From: Serpentinimonas sp.
GTDB lineage: Bacteria > Pseudomonadota > Gammaproteobacteria > Burkholderiales > Burkholderiaceae_C
Direction: 5' to 3'
Length of the DNA: 6,420 nucleotides
NCBI GenBank assembly: GCA_025458665.1
Contig: JALOSG010000245.1
Span: 1-6,420 of the forward strand
Made by a program: the position numbers and the translations under genes. Positions 5,392 to 6,420 of this stretch are shown one piece after another (the first letter of the stretch is position 1; each line of letters starts with the position of its first letter). The notes under the pieces are model-generated. The model did no database searches and was not told the origin of the DNA. It was given only the letters and a program-made list of their open reading frames with translations.

Positions 5392-5915
5392 CAGATCTTC
5401 CACTTTTGCAGCAACTGCGCCGGGCGCATGCTGTCGTAACCCTCAAAAGGCTGGTGGATCCAGGGGTTGGTGGGCAGGAATTCCACCGAATAGTCGGGCG
5501 TGAACACCGACAGCGCCTTGGTCCAGATGACGGCGCTGCGCAGTTCGGTGATGGGCGGGTAGTTGGTGCGCAGCATCTCGATGACTGCGTTCAGCGTCTT
5601 GCCCGAATCGGCCAGATCGTCCACCAGCAGCACCTTCCCGGCAATCTCGCCTTTGGGGGTGGTGATGTAGCGCGCAATGTCCAGTTCGCCCTGCATCTTG
5701 CCGGCCTCGGCGCGGTAGGAGCTGGTGGACATGATGGCCAGCGGCTTGTCGAAAATGCGGCTCAGGATGTCACCGGGGCGCATACCGCCGCGTGCCAGGC
5801 ACAGGATGGTGTCGAACTCCCAGCCCGACTGGTGCACCTTGATGGCGAGCTTCTCGATCAGGTTGTGGTACTCGTCGTAGGACACGTACAGGTGTTTGCC
5901 GTCTTCGGTCAGCAT
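5391..5915 (-). CDS. Purine phosphoribosyltransferase, Gpt/Hpt-like
   Basis: A 174-residue type I phosphoribosyltransferase, probably cytoplasmic, that would join a purine base to PRPP for salvage. The PRPP loop is VLLVDDLADSGKT (95-107), the adjacent acidic pair being typical. A preceding ARGGMRPGDILS (41-52) matches the pyrophosphate loop of this fold. Near the C-terminus, NPWIHQPFEGYD (150-161) resembles WIEQPW of E. coli Gpt, suggesting xanthine, guanine or hypoxanthine as the base. That is inference from a short motif. The start at 5915 is well supported by AAGGAG eight bases upstream; the frame extends further upstream only inside purA. It follows purA by 31 bases and overlaps metC by one base, so all three are likely one transcript. 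Confidence 0.85.
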   Translation of the reverse strand: MLTEDGKHLYVSYDEYHNLIEKLAIKVHQSGWEFDTILCLARGGMRPGDILSRIFDKPLAIMSTSSYRAEAGKMQGELDIARYITTPKGEIAGKVLLVDDLADSGKTLNAVIEMLRTNYPPITELRSAVIWTKALSVFTPDYSVEFLPTNPWIHQPFEGYDSMRPAQLLQKWKI

Positions 5916-5923
5916 GGGGCGGT

Positions 5924-5929
5924 CTCCTT
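5924..5929 (-). promoter_or_regulatory. Strong ribosome binding site of the phosphoribosyltransferase gene
   Basis: Read on the minus strand, AAGGAG lies eight bases before the ATG at 5915 within the 31-base gap after purA. It fixes the start against a longer in-frame extension that would overlap purA. Confidence 0.8.
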
Positions 5930-5946
5930 CGGGGGCTGTGTGTGGC

Positions 5947-6420
5947 TTAGGCGGAATACGGGTGGTGCAGCAGGATGGTGTGGTCGCGGTCCGGGCTGGT
6001 GGACACCACATGCACCGGCACGCCCGTGGTTTCCTCTATGCGCTTGAGGTAACGCTGGGCGTTGGGCGGCAGGTCTTCGTAGCGGGTGGCGCCCACGGAA
6101 GACTCGCTCCAGCCGGGCAGGGTCTCGTACACAGGCACGCAGCGCTCGATCTCGTCGGCGCCCATGGGCAGGATGTCGATGCGCTCGCCATCGAGGTCGT
6201 AGCCCACGCACAGCTTCAACTCGCTCAGGCCATCGAGCACATCGAGCTTGGTGATGCACAGCCCCGTGAGGCCGTTCACCTGGGCCGAGCGCTTCAGCAG
6301 CGCAGCGTCGAACCAGCCGCAGCGGCGCGAACGGCCGGTGGTGGTGCCTTTTTCCGCGCCCACGGTGGCCATGTGCCAGCCAGGGGTGCCTTCGGTTTGC
6401 CAGTCCAGCTCGGTGGGGAA
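5947..6420 (-). CDS. purA: Adenylosuccinate synthetase (PurA), C-terminal part only
   Basis: The last 157 residues of PurA, running off the right edge of the window. The enzyme uses GTP to join aspartate to IMP, the first step from IMP to AMP, in the cytoplasm. The visible part starts FPTELDW, which aligns with GPFPTEL of the family. Next come the IMP/aspartate-binding loop KGTTTGRSRRCGW, then QVNGLTGLCITKLDVLDGL carrying the guanine-recognition TKLD motif, then YETLPGWSES and YLKRIEETTGVPV near the end. It terminates with a TAA at 5949-5947. All motifs match functional PurA and there is no sign of damage. The N-terminal GTP-binding region lies outside the window. It is the first visible gene of the purA-phosphoribosyltransferase-metC unit. 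Confidence 0.96.
   Translation of the reverse strand, partial: FPTELDWQTEGTPGWHMATVGAEKGTTTGRSRRCGWFDAALLKRSAQVNGLTGLCITKLDVLDGLSELKLCVGYDLDGERIDILPMGADEIERCVPVYETLPGWSESSVGATRYEDLPPNAQRYLKRIEETTGVPVHVVSTSPDRDHTILLHHPYSA

Noticed and set aside
4003..5439. Long plus-strand open frame opposite metC
   Set aside because: It is rich in His, Gln, Arg and Gly with no recognisable domain, and lies fully antisense to a well-conserved metC. GC-rich codon bias on the real strand keeps this frame open.
5406..6047. Plus-strand open frame opposite the phosphoribosyltransferase gene
   Set aside because: It has no family signature and is fully antisense to a gene with a strong ribosome binding site and an intact PRPP motif.

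Overview
This window is a GC-rich, tightly packed piece of bacterial chromosome. Protein similarity (recalled, not searched) and gene content point to a betaproteobacterium, probably Burkholderiales/Comamonadaceae (Acidovorax-like). Almost all of it is housekeeping metabolism and RNA modification. I see no tRNA, rRNA, CRISPR array, insertion sequence or phage gene.

Layout. Positions 1-45 (minus) may hold the first 15 codons of a divergent gene with a good ribosome binding site. Next is a FabG-type short-chain dehydrogenase (109-888, plus). It converges on a minus-strand pair: rlmB (922-1707), a 23S rRNA 2'-O-methyltransferase, preceded by a LolD/YbbA-type ABC ATPase (1731-2420). Only 15 bases separate the ATPase from the divergent tesA lipase/thioesterase gene (2436-3083, plus), which has a TTG start and a Tat-like signal peptide. 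The divergent tesA/ybbA pair matches the E. coli arrangement, but the permease partner (ybbP) is missing and rlmB is in its place.

Downstream of tesA is a broken mnmH/selU gene for tRNA 2-selenouridine synthase (3149-4133, plus). Its rhodanese half and P-loop half are both recognisable but lie in different frames. About 30 codons between them, including the expected catalytic cysteine, are gone. A four-copy 11-bp tandem repeat (4137-4180) fills the short gap to the convergent metC.

The right-hand third is a minus-strand operon, transcribed purA (3' part only, 5947-6420), then a Gpt-like phosphoribosyltransferase (5391-5915), then metC (4177-5391). The last two share one base of a TGATG stop/start overlap. 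This unit combines AMP synthesis, purine salvage and methionine (or cystathionine) metabolism.

Nothing here looks like an undescribed multi-gene system. The points most worth a second look are the mnmH deletion, the 11-bp repeat that carries metC's stop codon, and the orphan ATPase coupled to rlmB.
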